Assembly (NCBI RefSeq): GCF_001907235.1
Contig: NZ_MQVS01000015.1
Span: 1 to 45,064 of the forward strand
Length of the DNA stretch: 45,064 bases
Direction: 5' to 3'
Origin: Buchananella hordeovulneris
GTDB lineage: Bacteria > Actinomycetota > Actinomycetes > Actinomycetales > Actinomycetaceae
The notes beneath the pieces were generated by a model. It searched no databases. It had not been told where the DNA came from and worked only from the letters and a program-made list of their open reading frames with translations. The translations under genes were made by a program, and so were the position numbers. Positions 43,381-45,064 of this stretch are shown piece after piece. How positions within the stretch are numbered: the first letter of the stretch is position 1; every line of letters begins with the position of its first letter.

Positions 43381-45064
43381 GTGCCCCTCACCCCCACCGA
43401 TCTGGATCTGCGGCTGCATGTTTTCGAGCAGCTCTACGACGCCGACTGCGGCCTGCAGTTGGGGCTGGACGACACTCCGTTCGACCCCGAGACCGAGCAG
43501 CAGCGGGCAGCGCAGGTGGCGCAGCGGCGGCGGACGCCACTGGGTTGGGATACGGAACGGCTGTGGCATTTTACGACCGCGCCATTCGACGGTTTTCCGC
43601 GCCAGGACCGGCAGGCCTGGTGGCGGGACTATCTCGGGTTTACTAAGCCTTCCCGGCGGGGGGCGCTCTTCCGGGATAACTCTCACATTCCCCCGTGGAT
43701 GCTGACCTTGCTGGTCGTGAACTGGCACGCCGCGCCCCGGGATTTGGTGCGGCAGTTGCGTCACTTCGGTACCGAGGGTTTGTTTTTACGGGCTTTGCTG
43801 CACCAGTGGAGTGCCGCTGAGCTGGCCGCCGCCCCCGCTTGGTTCCCGGCTGCGTATCCGACTCCGGCCGAGGACTTTAACGGGGAGTCCTGCTTCAGCG
43901 TCCTGGACACCTGCCTGCGTTCTGTGTGCGGCGCGTTGCCGCCGGGTTCCACCCGGCAGTTGTTTCGGGGCGTGCCGCGCAAGCTGCTGGATCGCGACCG
44001 AGACACGGAGGGCATTTTCAACCGCGCTCTGTTGGGGCTGGGCTTGCCGACCCCCGCCGATCGGGTCCATTTCGCCAAGGTGACCGGCAGCTCGGTTACT
44101 TACGCGACCGGGATTGTGCCGTGGCTGGCAGGGACGGGAGTGGCGGGCCTGGAGTTGCTGGCCAAGTGGCTGACTAAGGGCTCGGCGGATAACTGCCGGG
44201 AGATGCTGCGGGAAGTGGCGCGGGTGGCGCACGGCCCAGGCATCGCCGGGTTCTTCCTCGACGCCCTAGATTCACGGGCGGCCACCGTCGCGGCCGAGTG
44301 GTTGCAGGCCCACCCGCAGGCCCTGCTGCACGCCGAACTCTCCCAAACCCAAGCAGACAAAGCCCTACAGTTCCTGCGCGGCGTCGAGCTACCAGACCTC
44401 GACCCCGACGCCCCGGGGGCCGGGCTCGTCAAGCGCCTGCGGGCCGAGGCGGCGGCCCCCGTGCTGGCTGACCCGCCGAGGTGGTGGCCGACGACTCCGC
44501 CGAGCCCGGCCGTCGTCCCGTTCGCGCTGGCGGACCTGCCACCGTTGCCGGTGGAGGGGGGCCAGCTGGCTGCCGCCCAAGTGGCGCAGCTGCTTGGCGC
44601 ACTGTACGAGGAGCCGACCGGGCCGCTGGTGGCGAGCGTCCGTCAGCACGTCGACGCCGAAGCGCGTGACGTGTTCGCGACCGGAGTGTTGGCGGCCTGG
44701 GTGAACGTGGGGGCGCCCTATAAGACGCGCTGGCTGCTGGAGGCTTTGGCCGAGATCGCGGGCGCGCGGTTCGTGGAGCAGTTGACGCCCCTGGTGTCGC
44801 TGTGGCCGAAGCGTTCCCGCCACCCACTGGCGTTCGCGGGAGTGGCGGCCTTGGAGCGGATCGGCTCGCGGGAGGCGGCGTACGCGTTGGTGCAGTTGGC
44901 CTGCAGCGGTCGGGGCACGAAGCTGGAGAACACGGCCCGCGACGCGATTGCGGGTTTGGCGGCCGCCCGCGGGCAAACCCCCACACAAATCCACGACTGG
45001 GCCCTAACCACCACCCCCCTCACCCCCCAAGGACACACCCACCTAACCAACGGCACCCACACCT
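43381..45064 (+). CDS. Second DUF4132-like protein, cut by window end
   Basis: This open frame runs from GTG 43381 (GGAG five bases upstream) to the window edge, 561 codons so far without a stop. It is a paralogue of the preceding protein without the WGR domain. FEQLYDADCGLQL and DDTPFDPE align with FEQLYDSNAEVTL and DDPFDPQAE. QAWWRDYLGF aligns with RDWWRAYFKE, IVPWLAGTGVAGL with VVPWLVGTGREGF, and AHGPGIAGFFLDALDSRA with AHGPGAASLFLDAMSTKA. VASVRQHVDAEARDVFATGV also has a counterpart. The C-terminal DUF4132 part must lie beyond the edge. Tandem DUF4132 genes imply duplication and probable joint function. An AAA+ partner gene may follow. Confidence 0.85.
   Translation, partial: MPLTPTDLDLRLHVFEQLYDADCGLQLGLDDTPFDPETEQQRAAQVAQRRRTPLGWDTERLWHFTTAPFDGFPRQDRQAWWRDYLGFTKPSRRGALFRDNSHIPPWMLTLLVVNWHAAPRDLVRQLRHFGTEGLFLRALLHQWSAAELAAAPAWFPAAYPTPAEDFNGESCFSVLDTCLRSVCGALPPGSTRQLFRGVPRKLLDRDRDTEGIFNRALLGLGLPTPADRVHFAKVTGSSVTYATGIVPWLAGTGVAGLELLAKWLTKGSADNCREMLREVARVAHGPGIAGFFLDALDSRAATVAAEWLQAHPQALLHAELSQTQADKALQFLRGVELPDLDPDAPGAGLVKRLRAEAAAPVLADPPRWWPTTPPSPAVVPFALADLPPLPVEGGQLAAAQVAQLLGALYEEPTGPLVASVRQHVDAEARDVFATGVLAAWVNVGAPYKTRWLLEALAEIAGARFVEQLTPLVSLWPKRSRHPLAFAGVAALERIGSREAAYALVQLACSGRGTKLENTARDAIAGLAAARGQTPTQIHDWALTTTPLTPQGHTHLTNGTHT

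Overview
The window reads as a chromosomal stretch of a high-GC actinobacterium. Codon use is strongly G/C in third positions, GTG starts are common, neighbouring stops and starts overlap as GTGA or ATGA, and the gene families fit the order Actinomycetales. An Actinomycetaceae-like host is a guess from style, not from any marker gene. Two clearly AT-richer patches (about 450-7,900 and 32,100-33,700) stand out as imported DNA.

Layout. 1-446: transposase debris (start of an IS3-type orfA at the edge, and a broken IS30-type transposase). 793-7,593: a compact minus-strand RiPP-type cluster. Its order of transcription is a 37-codon candidate precursor, a GC-rich hairpin, an E1/ThiF-like protein with an N-terminal peptide-binding domain, a SagB-like flavin dehydrogenase, a YcaO cyclodehydratase, a prolyl-oligopeptidase-family protease and an ATP-grasp ligase. 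No transporter or immunity gene is visible. 7,899-9,062: an IS3 orfB remnant fused to a beheaded MFS transporter. 9,096-11,633: a protein-kinase/RCC1-propeller fusion. 11,738-15,145: metF-metE on the minus strand behind a SAM-I-type riboswitch whose closing helix contains the metF ribosome-binding site. 15,198-16,797: a membrane endonuclease/exonuclease/phosphatase-fold protein and a small coiled-coil protein. 17,255-21,952: a long HrpA-type DEAH helicase. 21,997-23,981: six evenly phased palindromes followed by a Schlafen/AlbA-ATPase regulator-like gene. 24,076-24,871: a DUF364-type protein behind a DtxR/IdeR-like iron box. 24,941-26,158: a pentapeptide-repeat protein.

26,478-32,007 is a translationally coupled trio (DUF5682, VWA, SWIM zinc finger) matching E. 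coli yehM-yehP-yehQ. The partner family (WGR/DUF4132, like E. coli MolR/YehI) appears as two tandem paralogues at 40,275-45,064, the second cut by the window end. The MoxR-type AAA+ ATPase expected in such systems is not in the window. Between the two halves lie an AT-rich orphan gene (32,194-33,660), an OmpR-type two-component system (33,722-35,820) and a divergent lipoprotein-adaptor-ATPase-permease operon of MacAB type (35,971-39,437).

A 74-bp element with CGCCCTA/TAGGGCG ends occurs three times (16,967; 17,093; 39,515, the last inverted). The strongest candidates for something undescribed are the transporterless YcaO/SagB/E1/ATP-grasp cluster with its cysteine-free 37-residue peptide, the six-site operator array, and the 74-bp repeat family.
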